The notes under the pieces are model-generated. The model saw nothing but the letters and a program-made list of their open reading frames with translations, had not been told where the DNA came from and did not search any database. Both the position numbers and the translations under genes were made by a program. A stretch of DNA of 7,475 nt from assembly GCA_035533815.1 (NCBI GenBank), contig DATLTB010000009.1:1-7475 (forward strand). The letters are read 5' to 3'. Each line of letters begins with the position of its first letter. Positions within the stretch are counted from its first letter, which is position 1. Below are positions 1 to 6,718 of the stretch, piece by piece. The DNA comes from JANWKA01 sp035533815 (GTDB taxonomy: Bacteria; Bacteroidota; Bacteroidia; Chitinophagales; Chitinophagaceae).

Positions 1-261
1 ATAACGGTAACTACCGGGGAAATGCTCACGATGTCATTTTTGAGTGCTTACTGGATGGGAAGAACGACTCCCTTTAACAGGGGGCAATATGCTTCTTTGT
101 ATACCAGCGGCTGGTCCGTAGCTCAGGTACTTGGACCCGGAATCGGGGCTTTGATAGCCCAGCATTATGGTTTCACTTCCCTTTGGGGTATTACTGGAAC
201 TATTTGCATTGTTTCAGCGCTTGGCTATCGTGGCCTGTTGTGGAAAGAATCTGCTGTTTAA
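1..261 (+). CDS. MFS transporter, C-terminal fragment (5' end outside window)
   Basis: The reading frame is open from base 1 and ends at TAA 259-261, giving the last 86 residues of a protein whose start lies to the left. It shows two to three hydrophobic helices in the pattern of the last helices of a 12-helix major facilitator transporter. A short loop with the motif NRGQYASLYTSGWSVAQ (residues 26-42 of the fragment) leads into a glycine/proline-rich helix (VLGPGIGALIAQ) and a final helix ending in a short LLWKESAV tail. This loop-helix pattern is typical of DHA1-type drug/metabolite exporters of the MdtH kind, which act as proton-coupled exporters in the inner membrane. The substrate cannot be told from this fragment. 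The gene converges on the minus-strand gene at 365-1087, with a hairpin 12 bases after the stop codon. Confidence 0.85.
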   Translation: MTVTTGEMLTMSFLSAYWMGRTTPFNRGQYASLYTSGWSVAQVLGPGIGALIAQHYGFTSLWGITGTICIVSALGYRGLLWKESAV

Positions 262-273
262 CCAATAAACAAC

Positions 274-296
274 CTGGCATACCCATATTATGCCAG
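274..296. terminator. Hairpin between convergent genes, possible bidirectional terminator
   Basis: A perfect 8-bp inverted repeat, CTGGCATA (274-281) and TATGCCAG (289-296), encloses a 7-base loop. It starts 12 bases after the stop of the MFS gene and 68 bases past the stop of the facing minus-strand gene. The flanks are A/T-rich on both sides (CTATTTACATATTG on plus, GTTGTTTATTGG on minus), but neither is a clean U-tract. The placement fits a terminator shared by the convergent pair. The weak tails keep confidence moderate. Confidence 0.5.
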
Positions 297-364
297 CTAT
301 TTACATATTGTATATTCTGGGGTGAATTTTTGCTGTATCAGGATCGGGAAAGGTAAGAATGGCC

Positions 365-1087
365 CTATTTTGGCATGGCAAAAATTGAGGGATCCATGGG
401 CATATTGAATTTGATCGTATTGATGGTATATGCCAGGTCAAAGTTTCCCAATACTATATCATATTGGTATGGCATAACTATTCCCGAATCTGTTTTCCGG
501 TAATCCGAATAATTGACTGTTACCTGAACCTGACTGCCCTGCATTTCCCCCTGCCCAATCATTTTGAGGATGTAAAAAGTATGGGGATCGATATAGTAAG
601 TGACCTGTATACTGTCTTGCTCGGTCAGCAGAAGTTTGTAGGCATTCACACTGTCCACCATTTCCATGCCCTGCAATTGTACAGTATAGCCTTTCGAAGC
701 ATAATTATACAATGCTCCCCCGACGTTCATTTCATTTTTTGAATCATTATAGGCCTGTTGGGATACTGGAGTAGGATCACCCGAGCCTCCCATGGGGTTA
801 ATTGTCCAGCCGCTGCTATCATTATAACATTGAATGATCTCCTGCCCATTGATCCCAATGATATTCTTGTATCCTACTCCGTTTGCGATATAAATGGTAT
901 CAGGAGCCTGGGTGCCCATGACAGATACGGATGCTTCTTGATAAATGGTATTTATTTTTGAGATAGAATCCTTGCCCCCGATGGCATTTACATAATTATT
1001 GACTATGCTATCGGCAGACTGTGCCTTGGTGTCACGGGCAAGAAATATAAATGGTAAAATAATCCCGACTGATACTAAAAGTTTCAT
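365..1087 (-). CDS. Secreted LolA-like (outer-membrane lipoprotein-sorting-like) protein
   Basis: The 240-residue product starts at ATG 1087 and stops at TAG 365-367. Residues 1-23 form a Sec signal peptide: a Lys after Met, a hydrophobic core VSVGIILPFIFLA, and a likely signal peptidase I cut after KAQ. No lipobox cysteine is present, so a soluble periplasmic or exported protein is expected. The mature part opens with an ADSIVNNYVNAIGGKD segment, followed by many alternating beta strands. The pattern YYIDPHTFYILKM near residues 165-177 and the ending IFAMPK match a Bacteroidota family often annotated as outer membrane lipoprotein-sorting protein, whose half-barrel fold resembles LolA. LolA carries lipoproteins through the periplasm, but these paralogues have no proven cargo and I would not call this one lolA. 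No exact TAnnTTTG box was found upstream; ATGATTTG on the minus strand (1163-1156) is an imperfect candidate. Confidence 0.75.
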   Translation of the reverse strand: MKLLVSVGIILPFIFLARDTKAQSADSIVNNYVNAIGGKDSISKINTIYQEASVSVMGTQAPDTIYIANGVGYKNIIGINGQEIIQCYNDSSGWTINPMGGSGDPTPVSQQAYNDSKNEMNVGGALYNYASKGYTVQLQGMEMVDSVNAYKLLLTEQDSIQVTYYIDPHTFYILKMIGQGEMQGSQVQVTVNYSDYRKTDSGIVMPYQYDIVLGNFDLAYTINTIKFNMPMDPSIFAMPK

Positions 1088-1194
1088 AAACGGTTTTTTA
1101 ATGTTAGTACTGTATTAAAATCGGTGTATAGTTGATTTTCTATTGTAAATATAATCAAATCATTTAATCTATCCATTATGTTACTGGGTTTTAA

Positions 1195-1308
1195 ATTAAG
1201 TTTTAACGAAGGTAATGGACAGGCTGGTATCCGGAATTTACCAGGGACATTGTCCCGGTATAACTATTTTTTTGGCAGAAATAGGCAAGTTTCTTCGTTA
1301 ACTTTAAT
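1195..1308. repeat. Nested inverted repeat in intergenic gap
   Basis: This non-coding stretch has two layers of symmetry. The outer arms are 1195-1211 and the reverse complement of 1293-1308. They share the perfect 9-mer TTAACGAAG/CTTCGTTAA (1203-1211 and 1293-1301), and the match extends outward to ATTAA with one inserted base and one shift. Near the centre lies a second palindrome at 1239-1260: TACC, one unpaired A, then GGGACA facing TGTCCC and GGTA around a single T. The sequence between the outer arms and the centre is not complementary. It sits 3' of the exonuclease gene (stop at 1356) and 5' of the LolA-like gene (start at 1087). It could be a miniature element remnant, a structured RNA segment or an operator. 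No target-site duplication was recognised. Confidence 0.45.
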
Positions 1309-1355
1309 GCGGACCAGAATGAACTGAATGAGTGATCAACTTAATCAGGATTCGG

Positions 1356-2729
1356 TCAGGATGAGTACCTTCTGACTTTATCCGGGTAGAGAGATGCATA
1401 GCGAAAAATCACATCCCTGATGAACCCGTTATCCGGGAATGGGGTAATCAATGACTTAACTATACTGAGATCCTCCACCTGCAGTTCCCCGGAAAAGTAT
1501 CCCATCCCATAAAATTTACCTTGTTCCACCAGAATGCAACTTTGTTCCGCCGCATGGCGTCCACGGTCGATAAAGGCAAAACTGGGTAGATCTTCCTGAA
1601 GGCATTCCAATGCTGCCTCAGCCCGCTGATTATACAGCTCCGGGGATTCTGCTTTTTCGCAAGCGCCGTAACAGCTTCCATCAAGTCTTCCAGTGCAAGG
1701 ACCACGGTGCTCCTGCAAAAAACATAAGGCTGGGCAAAGCTGAAACTCATTGACCAGGGACTTCAAACAGGTTGTTCCATCTAGGGTCCTGTGGAAAGTA
1801 AACAGGGGATGCATATAGGTCTTTCTTTTTTCTATGCATAACCTGATATAACCATTCTGGTCCAAGTAACTGAACAGTCCATAAACTTGTTCAATTTTTT
1901 TTTGCGACCGGTTATATGCCGGCCACAACCGATGAATCTCTATGGATTCTAGGATCAGGGACATCAGCTCGGTAGCACATTCCTGGAAGGTTATCCCATG
2001 AATGTTCCGGATAAATTCCTGTTTCCTTTTGCCCGGGTTATTGTTGGAAAAATGACTGATGACTCTTTTACGGATATTGACAGCTTTACCCACATATATG
2101 ATTTTTTCCTTGCTATCATGAAAATAATAAACTCCAGGCTTCCAGGGAAGGTTTTCCAACCGCTCTTTGGGAAGGTGCAAAGGCAGGTATTGTTCTGCCG
2201 TATGATGTTTTAGGAACCCGGAAATGACTTTTTCCTGATCATTGGCCATCAGGTATTCAAACAACAGCAAGGTGGCTGCTGCATCCCCGCCTGCCCTATG
2301 CCTGCCTGTCAAAGGTATGCTGAACTCCCTGCATAGATTTCCTAAGCTGTAGGAAGGCAGTCCGGGGAATATTTTCCGGGCCAGCCGGACCGTGCAAAGT
2401 TTTTTTTCCTGGAGGTTGAAACCAGCTTCTCCAAGATGGTGTTTTAAGAAGGAATAGTCAAAATTCACATTATGAGCCACGAAAATATGCCCTTCCAGCC
2501 ATCTTCGGATTTCCAAAGCGATTTCTGAAAAAGAAGGTGCACCGGCAACCATACGATCCGTAATACCAGTAAGGGCCTGAATATAAGGCGGGATAGGCTC
2601 TCCTGGATTAACTAAAGTATCAAATCGGGCAATTTCCCTTTGGCCATCATAGGTAATGATTGCAATTTCCGTGATCCGGCATCCGGAAGCGTAGCCTCCG
2701 GTGGTTTCAATATCCACAATTGCATACAT
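1356..2729 (-). CDS. DnaQ-type DEDDh exonuclease fused to a UvrC/Cho-like GIY-YIG nuclease
   Basis: With the ATG at 2729 the product has 457 residues. Residues 1-170 are a DEDDh 3'-5' exonuclease as in the DNA polymerase III epsilon subunit: Asp6 and Glu8 in DIET, Asp91 in HNVNFD, His144 and Asp149 in HRAGGD. Residues ~195-275 form a GIY-YIG domain like the UvrC N-terminus: Tyr201 in GVYYF, Tyr212 in YVGKA, Arg222, Glu261 and the closing PAYN. A cysteine cluster follows (332, 336, 345, 353, 357), placed like the UvrC region reported to bind an iron-sulfur cluster. The second UvrC nuclease domain and helix-hairpin-helix are missing, as in Cho. Fusions of this type occur in other bacteria, including actinobacteria; a role in DNA repair is inferred. 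A TTG at 2768 would add 13 residues. I prefer the ATG because family members usually begin MYAIVDIETTG and because the TTG lies inside a promoter-like box. Confidence 0.9.
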   Translation of the reverse strand: MYAIVDIETTGGYASGCRITEIAIITYDGQREIARFDTLVNPGEPIPPYIQALTGITDRMVAGAPSFSEIALEIRRWLEGHIFVAHNVNFDYSFLKHHLGEAGFNLQEKKLCTVRLARKIFPGLPSYSLGNLCREFSIPLTGRHRAGGDAAATLLLFEYLMANDQEKVISGFLKHHTAEQYLPLHLPKERLENLPWKPGVYYFHDSKEKIIYVGKAVNIRKRVISHFSNNNPGKRKQEFIRNIHGITFQECATELMSLILESIEIHRLWPAYNRSQKKIEQVYGLFSYLDQNGYIRLCIEKRKTYMHPLFTFHRTLDGTTCLKSLVNEFQLCPALCFLQEHRGPCTGRLDGSCYGACEKAESPELYNQRAEAALECLQEDLPSFAFIDRGRHAAEQSCILVEQGKFYGMGYFSGELQVEDLSIVKSLITPFPDNGFIRDVIFRYASLYPDKVRRYSS

Positions 2730-2765
2730 AACAAGATCTGCAGTTGACCTGCACTCCTTTTTTTT

Positions 2766-2773
2766 CAAAAGTA
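2766..2773 (-). promoter_or_regulatory. Bacteroidota -7 promoter element upstream of the exonuclease fusion gene
   Basis: Read on the minus strand, 2773-2766 is TACTTTTG, an exact match to the Bacteroidota -7 consensus TAnnTTTG. The expected -33 TTG is only approximate: a TTTC lies about 17 bases upstream. Transcription would begin near 2760 and leave a leader of about 30 bases before the ATG at 2729. The leader contains AAAGGAG (2760-2754), but it is 24 bases from the ATG, too far for normal Shine-Dalgarno spacing. Confidence 0.45.
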
Positions 2774-2829
2774 CAGGTTAACATTGAAACGGAATAGCTT
2801 GTTAATTTCCTATATATCCACCTAAGGGT

Positions 2830-3948
2830 TCACTCCCATTTAAATGACCTGACAGCCAGCCAACTGATCAGGATCGCCCAAATCAGTAATCCGGACAGTT
2901 GGGCAGGTATCTGCCAGAAATGGAGTCCTTCAAAAGCAATTTTACGCATGCTGTCTACAAAAAAAGTCAGCGGAAGCAACCTGCACACCCATTGTAACCA
3001 ATGGGGATAATTGGCAATGGGAAAGAATAATCCGCAAAGCAGGATCTGGGGCAAGCTGACGGTGTTCGCTACTGGCGCAATGGCACTTTCACTGTGGACC
3101 AACCCACTGATAATGAAACCGGTTCCCATGAAAATGATCAATCCGATGACGGATACCAGCAGCATTTCCAGGAATGTGTACAATCCATTTACCAGCGTGA
3201 AATGGAACCCAAAATATCCTATGGAAACGATGATTACGAAGCTGATCACCTGAAAGAAAAACCGGCTGAGCATTTCACCCAGGATCAGGTAGGACCTCCT
3301 GACCGGGGTTGCTGACATTCTTTTCAGGACATTGGATTGTCTAAGGTGGAAAAGCAGAAAGGCAGAACCAAATACTCCTGCCATTAGGAGAGAAAATCCC
3401 AGTTGTCCTGGCAGGATAAAATCAATCCGGCGATAAACCCTCCCTGGAATTTCCAGGAAACTGACCTGTGCAGGTTCCGGGCTGTTTGGGAGGGTTTTTC
3501 GGTTATAATGATCCGCCAGTTGCCCGAAGATAGATCTTAGAATTGGCAGTTGGGAAATGGAGGAAGGTGCAGTTTCCAGCACGATGGAATAAGCTGGCAA
3601 CGGTAAATCGGGAGAGATCCGGTTTTTACTATGGTGAATTACCAGTATAGCGGCAATGCGTCCTTTTTCCAGGTCATTGATCATTCCCAGGGAATCTTTA
3701 CCGGCTTGAAGATCAATAACCGGAATTATTTCTGCTTTCCGGTAAAGTATATTGGCTGTATCGCTTCCAGGAGATGTCTCCACCCTGATATGGACCGCAC
3801 TGGTATTCACCATGGCTCCAAATACTACTACGAATATGACCGGAAAAAGAAGGGAAAATACTACGGAGGTTGGACTCCGGAACATCGCAATCAGGCTTGC
3901 CCTTGAGATTGCCCAGGCAGCTTTCCATTGATTGTAGCGGGTAATCAT
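2830..3948 (-). CDS. ABC-2 type transporter permease, no ATPase partner in window
   Basis: The 372-residue product (ATG at 3948, TGA at 2830-2832) is the membrane subunit of an ABC-2 exporter. One helix (about 28-47) is followed by an extracytoplasmic domain of roughly 130 residues. Then comes DFILPG (176-181) at the start of helix 2 (183-202), the cytoplasmic segment LKRMSATPVRRSYL (208-221), and helices near 230-250, 259-283, 293-312 and 351-366. LPQILLCGLFFP followed by LPLTFFVDSMR (about 299-335) is a hallmark of the family. Such permeases export drugs, lipids or polysaccharides when paired with a nucleotide-binding protein. No Walker A/B protein is encoded on either side here, so the partner must lie elsewhere or the gene has been separated from it. 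A TTG at 3957 would add three residues; the ATG is preferred. No strong ribosome binding site or promoter box is visible. Confidence 0.9.
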   Translation of the reverse strand: MITRYNQWKAAWAISRASLIAMFRSPTSVVFSLLFPVIFVVVFGAMVNTSAVHIRVETSPGSDTANILYRKAEIIPVIDLQAGKDSLGMINDLEKGRIAAILVIHHSKNRISPDLPLPAYSIVLETAPSSISQLPILRSIFGQLADHYNRKTLPNSPEPAQVSFLEIPGRVYRRIDFILPGQLGFSLLMAGVFGSAFLLFHLRQSNVLKRMSATPVRRSYLILGEMLSRFFFQVISFVIIVSIGYFGFHFTLVNGLYTFLEMLLVSVIGLIIFMGTGFIISGLVHSESAIAPVANTVSLPQILLCGLFFPIANYPHWLQWVCRLLPLTFFVDSMRKIAFEGLHFWQIPAQLSGLLIWAILISWLAVRSFKWE

Positions 3949-4286
3949 TATTGGCAAAAAAAGCCTGTAAAATTGATGTTGAAGTTACCTAAAATCTAAT
4001 CATCATTTTACCGACCCGTGGTATTTAATTTTGAATTATGCCCTGATCCTGCCCTGTACCCGCTGGTTTTTAGGTTTAAAAAATACGGGTACTCTTATTG
4101 GATTAAAATTAAGGTTTGACTTTAATGTACTTTTTAAAGAAACCAATTTGGAGCGCGTGGAATGAATGATCTATAGAATAAAACAAAAGGAAAAAGTATA
4201 CAGGATTTAAGACATTTCTACCTTGATTATTTACCCTGGCAGGCGGAATTATTGTTTGTCAAAAAAAATCAGTCATTGGCCCATCC
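3949..4286. other. Non-coding gap of 338 bases, A/T-rich
   Basis: No convincing gene is found on either strand: there is no tRNA-like fold and the only ATG-started frames are very short. It separates the stop of the Arg-rich secreted protein from the start of the ABC-2 permease, both on the minus strand. It should therefore hold the permease promoter, but no exact TAnnTTTG box was found. It contains the inverted repeat at 4056-4092, a weaker A/T-rich one with arms ATTGG (4097-4101) and CCAAT (4142-4146), and a run of eight A at 4261-4268 (eight U in a minus-strand transcript) just after the stop at 4287. Confidence 0.6.
4056..4092. repeat. Intergenic inverted repeat with nested A/T stem
   Basis: The outer arms GTACCCG (4056-4062) and CGGGTAC (4086-4092) are perfect complements. 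Inside them TTTTT (4067-4071) can pair with AAAAA (4078-4082). The whole could fold as a hairpin with an internal loop. No T-run follows it on either strand, so it does not look like an intrinsic terminator. It lies about 195 bases past the stop of the 4287-4880 gene and about 110 bases before the permease ATG, so a regulatory site is possible. Confidence 0.4.
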
Positions 4287-4880
4287 CTATCGATCTCGTC
4301 TGTCACCCCGGTGGCCTTCCCGGTTAAAGGAACGGGATGAATGGTCATTCCGACTTCCTGAATTCTCCCTATACCTGAATACCCTTTGGCGGTTATCATA
4401 TTCCCGGTGAAATTGTTCCCGGGGAGCAATGGGGTAAATCCGACCTTCGTACCCGTTGCGGTGATCATACCGGTCCCTTCCACCCCTTAAATACGGGTTA
4501 TTCCAACGATTGTATCCATTCCGGTACCTATACATGGAATATTGCAAAGCATAATAATGGTCATTTAACCAGGGACTCGGGGCATTCACCAATACCTTAT
4601 AACAATGGTCGAAATCAAAATTGCCGTAAACTCCAGGAAGATAGGGGGAAAATAGCCATTGACCTTGGGAAAGATAGATATAAAAATGACGGTCAACAGT
4701 GCAATATATATCCAGTGCAGGGATATAATAATATTCAGGGTACCCATATCCCTCCCGCACCCCATAGTGCTCAAAACCGGCATTAACCTGAAAATGGACC
4801 CGTAACTGGGCAGCGGCAGGCTGGCTGTAGAACTCCCGGCCGGATATGGCTAGAATAAGGATCATTATCAGCTTTTTCAT
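4287..4880 (-). CDS. Secreted Tyr/Arg-rich protein of unknown function
   Basis: The 197-residue product (ATG at 4880, TAG at 4287-4289) starts with a signal peptide: MKKL, the hydrophobic stretch IMILILAIS, and a likely cut after PAAA near residue 24. Residues ~35-110 are aromatic-rich, with GYPEYYYIPALDIYC, FYIYLSQGQWLF and YKVLVNAPSPWL. This order resembles a family of small hypothetical exported proteins common in Chitinophagaceae and Sphingobacteria, for which I know no function. From residue 118 to the end the chain is low-complexity: 21 arginines in 80 residues, no lysine, and many Asn, Asp, Gly and Tyr. It is probably disordered and may bind polyanions or the cell surface, which is inference. 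A TTG at 4886 would add two residues; the ATG is more likely. TGTATTTG on the minus strand (4912-4905) is a one-mismatch -7 box close upstream. Confidence 0.75.
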   Translation of the reverse strand: MKKLIMILILAISGREFYSQPAAAQLRVHFQVNAGFEHYGVREGYGYPEYYYIPALDIYCTVDRHFYIYLSQGQWLFSPYLPGVYGNFDFDHCYKVLVNAPSPWLNDHYYALQYSMYRYRNGYNRWNNPYLRGGRDRYDHRNGYEGRIYPIAPREQFHREYDNRQRVFRYRENSGSRNDHSSRSFNREGHRGDRRDR

Positions 4881-4975
4881 GGTCAATTTTTACCTGAAAT
4901 TATGCAAATACAATGCCACCAGGAAAATTAACGGATTAGATCGGAATTAGAAATTAAGCCATGGGGCAAACAGAG

Positions 4976-6496
4976 CTAGGGATTCTGCGCACTATTACTG
5001 ACAAAAGCAATATGGCGGCTGTCAGGTGACCAGCAGGGGGTGTTCATGGTCCCCTGTCCTCCGTACACATAGGCAATCACTTTCGGATTGCCGCCCTGGA
5101 CCGGCATTAGTCGGATATATACATGTTTATAAAACGGATGATCGTCAGGTTTCACATTCCGGGAGAAGGATATGAATACGATCCATTTTCCATCTGGAGA
5201 AACATGGGGGAACCAATCATTTAATCCGTCATGGGTGATTTGTTCCTGATCGCTGCCATCCGGTTTCATCCGCCAGATCTGCATGATCCCTGTGCGTTCT
5301 GAATTAAAATAAATGTATTTACCATCAGGGGTAAATTCGGAACCGTCATCCAGACCCTTTGCAACGGTCAGCCGTATTTCCTTTCCCCCCCGGACCAATT
5401 TTTTATAGATATCAAATTCCCCATTTCGCTGACCGGTATAAGTCACATATTGGCCATCCGGAGACCAGCCATGGGCATAGGAGGGGCCAAGGGAGGTAAG
5501 CCGATCAGGAGTGCCCCCTTCAATCGGGACCGTATAGACCAGGGATGCATGTCCGGCAGCCTGTCCCTGATTACTGATGGCCAGCATTCTGCCATTGAAG
5601 GATATGACATGATCATTGTTATTACCAATGGCAAAACCAGTGGGAATCAGTTTTGGAGGCCCAGCAGGAAGAGGGAATCTGTATAACAGCCCTTCCTGAT
5701 TGAATACCAGAAATTTTCCGTCTTTAGACCAGTTAGGTGCCTGGAAAGATCCACTATAATGATAGATTGTTTTTCGCAGGCCGGTACGGACATCAAGTAT
5801 TTCCAGGTTGCTACCAATATAATCATGATAGGGAACAAATGTTTCACTGGCTGGCACGATGATGCGGACATTGCGGAATAGGGCTTTCTCTGTTACTTTC
5901 GGATTATGGGAACAGATAAAAAGGCCTACATATACTTTATCTCCCAGGTCAATAGTGTCCAGTTCCCTGGATACCAGGGTATCTCCGAACCTGGCCACTG
6001 ACATAATATATCTGCCATCCTTTCTTTCCAGCTGTACTACAGTGGCAGACAACATACCAAACTGAATTTCTTCTGTGTTGGCTCCTGTCGTGCGCCTGAA
6101 CTGCAGGCAGGTGAGCCCATTTCCGTGAACCACTGCACTGACCTGCGCTGACCCCGAGTCCATGGAGGTCCGGATCATCCAGCCGATCTTTCGGTGGGCT
6201 TCTACCCCTTTACCCAGAAAAGCCACATCTGCCTGAAGAATAAAGTTCCCGCTCATCTTCTTCCAGACATAATATCCCTGATCATGTCCGAACCACATAT
6301 TATCCCCGGACCCCTCCAGCTGGTATTGCTGCAAAGAGGGGTCATATATGGCCTTTCCCGGCCTGGCTACCCTTCCGATATCATTCTGACCTTCAAATTG
6401 CCCAATAGGTTTTTGCAGGGACCAGCCGGAGGTATACGGGCCAAAAGCCAGGACAAGGGCCATTGCCGGACGTAAGACATTTTGAATAATCCGCAT
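4976..6496 (-). CDS. Secreted ConA-like domain plus TolB-type beta-propeller protein
   Basis: The 506-residue product starts at ATG 6496 and ends at TAG 4976-4978. An N-terminal hydrophobic segment (about 8-24) suggests export. Residues ~45-215 look like a concanavalin/DUF1349-type jelly-roll: FGHDQGYYVWKKMSGNFIL, then GWMIRTS, ending FRNVRI. Residues ~228-506 carry PD40 repeats of the TolB propeller: NWSKDGKFLVF (255-265), a degenerate copy at 298-308, GWSPDGQYVTY (343-353), EFTPDGKYIYF (387-397), HVSPDGKWIVF (431-441) and CWSPDSRHIAF (488-498). That is consistent with six blades. True TolB works with Pal and the TolQRA complex in the envelope. None of these is nearby, and the jelly-roll is not part of TolB, so I do not call this tolB. 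A role in binding glycans or proteins outside the inner membrane is plausible but unproven. The next gene starts 95 bases downstream with no terminator visible between, so partial read-through is possible. Confidence 0.85.
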   Translation of the reverse strand: MRIIQNVLRPAMALVLAFGPYTSGWSLQKPIGQFEGQNDIGRVARPGKAIYDPSLQQYQLEGSGDNMWFGHDQGYYVWKKMSGNFILQADVAFLGKGVEAHRKIGWMIRTSMDSGSAQVSAVVHGNGLTCLQFRRTTGANTEEIQFGMLSATVVQLERKDGRYIMSVARFGDTLVSRELDTIDLGDKVYVGLFICSHNPKVTEKALFRNVRIIVPASETFVPYHDYIGSNLEILDVRTGLRKTIYHYSGSFQAPNWSKDGKFLVFNQEGLLYRFPLPAGPPKLIPTGFAIGNNNDHVISFNGRMLAISNQGQAAGHASLVYTVPIEGGTPDRLTSLGPSYAHGWSPDGQYVTYTGQRNGEFDIYKKLVRGGKEIRLTVAKGLDDGSEFTPDGKYIYFNSERTGIMQIWRMKPDGSDQEQITHDGLNDWFPHVSPDGKWIVFISFSRNVKPDDHPFYKHVYIRLMPVQGGNPKVIAYVYGGQGTMNTPCWSPDSRHIAFVSNSAQNP

Positions 6497-6583
6497 AATT
6501 AGATTTTAAATTCCGTTTCCCAGTATAATTACTTCCAAACCAGCAGGTTCGGTCTGGATAAAATAACCAGGTGATGAATATTT

Positions 6584-6591
6584 CAAACTTA
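6584..6591 (-). promoter_or_regulatory. Candidate -7 element for the propeller gene
   Basis: On the minus strand 6591-6584 reads TAAGTTTG, an exact match to TAnnTTTG. No clear TTG was found at the usual distance upstream; GTTAAG is the nearest. A start near 6577 would give a leader of about 80 bases before the ATG at 6496. The 8-mer is short and the gap is A/T-rich, so chance occurrence is possible. Confidence 0.35.
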
Positions 6592-6702
6592 CAACCAAAT
6601 AGATGAACTTTACTTAACTATTTTTTAAGCCCTTCACAACTTACCACTAACATTTTTTCTATCGACATGGTAATCCCCGAAATCTCGCAAGCAAAACCTG
6701 AT

Positions 6703-6712
6703 TTTCCGGAAA
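6703..6712. promoter_or_regulatory. Short palindrome upstream of the -7 box of the oxidoreductase gene
   Basis: TTTCCGGAAA at 6703-6712 is a perfect 10-base palindrome. It ends six bases before the candidate -7 element at 6719-6726, where the spacer between -33 and -7 would be. A repressor bound there could block transcription of the Old Yellow Enzyme gene. No regulator gene is present in the window, and ten bases is short. Confidence 0.25.
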
Positions 6713-6718
6713 GGGAAT

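Noticed and set aside
464..961. Two plus-strand open frames opposite the LolA-like gene
   Set aside because: Their translations have no family resemblance, signal peptide or start context. The minus-strand frame has a signal peptide and a known family pattern.
1261..1272. 12-base match TAACTATTTTTT shared with 6615-6626
   Set aside because: Both copies lie in A/T-rich gaps and the match stops at once on both sides, so chance is the simplest explanation.
1239..1273. Palindrome followed by a T-run on the plus strand, read as a plus-strand terminator
   Set aside because: No plus-strand gene ends upstream, the T-run begins seven bases after the stem, and the minus-strand side has no T-run. It is kept as part of the nested repeat.
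4261..4287. Possible intrinsic terminator after the 4287-4880 gene (eight U in the minus-strand transcript)
   Set aside because: The U-run is good, but I could not find a GC-rich stem directly before it. It is mentioned in the gap description and not called as a terminator.
4976..6496. Naming the propeller gene tolB
   Set aside because: It has an extra N-terminal jelly-roll and no pal or tolQRA neighbours; PD40 propellers occur in many unrelated proteins.
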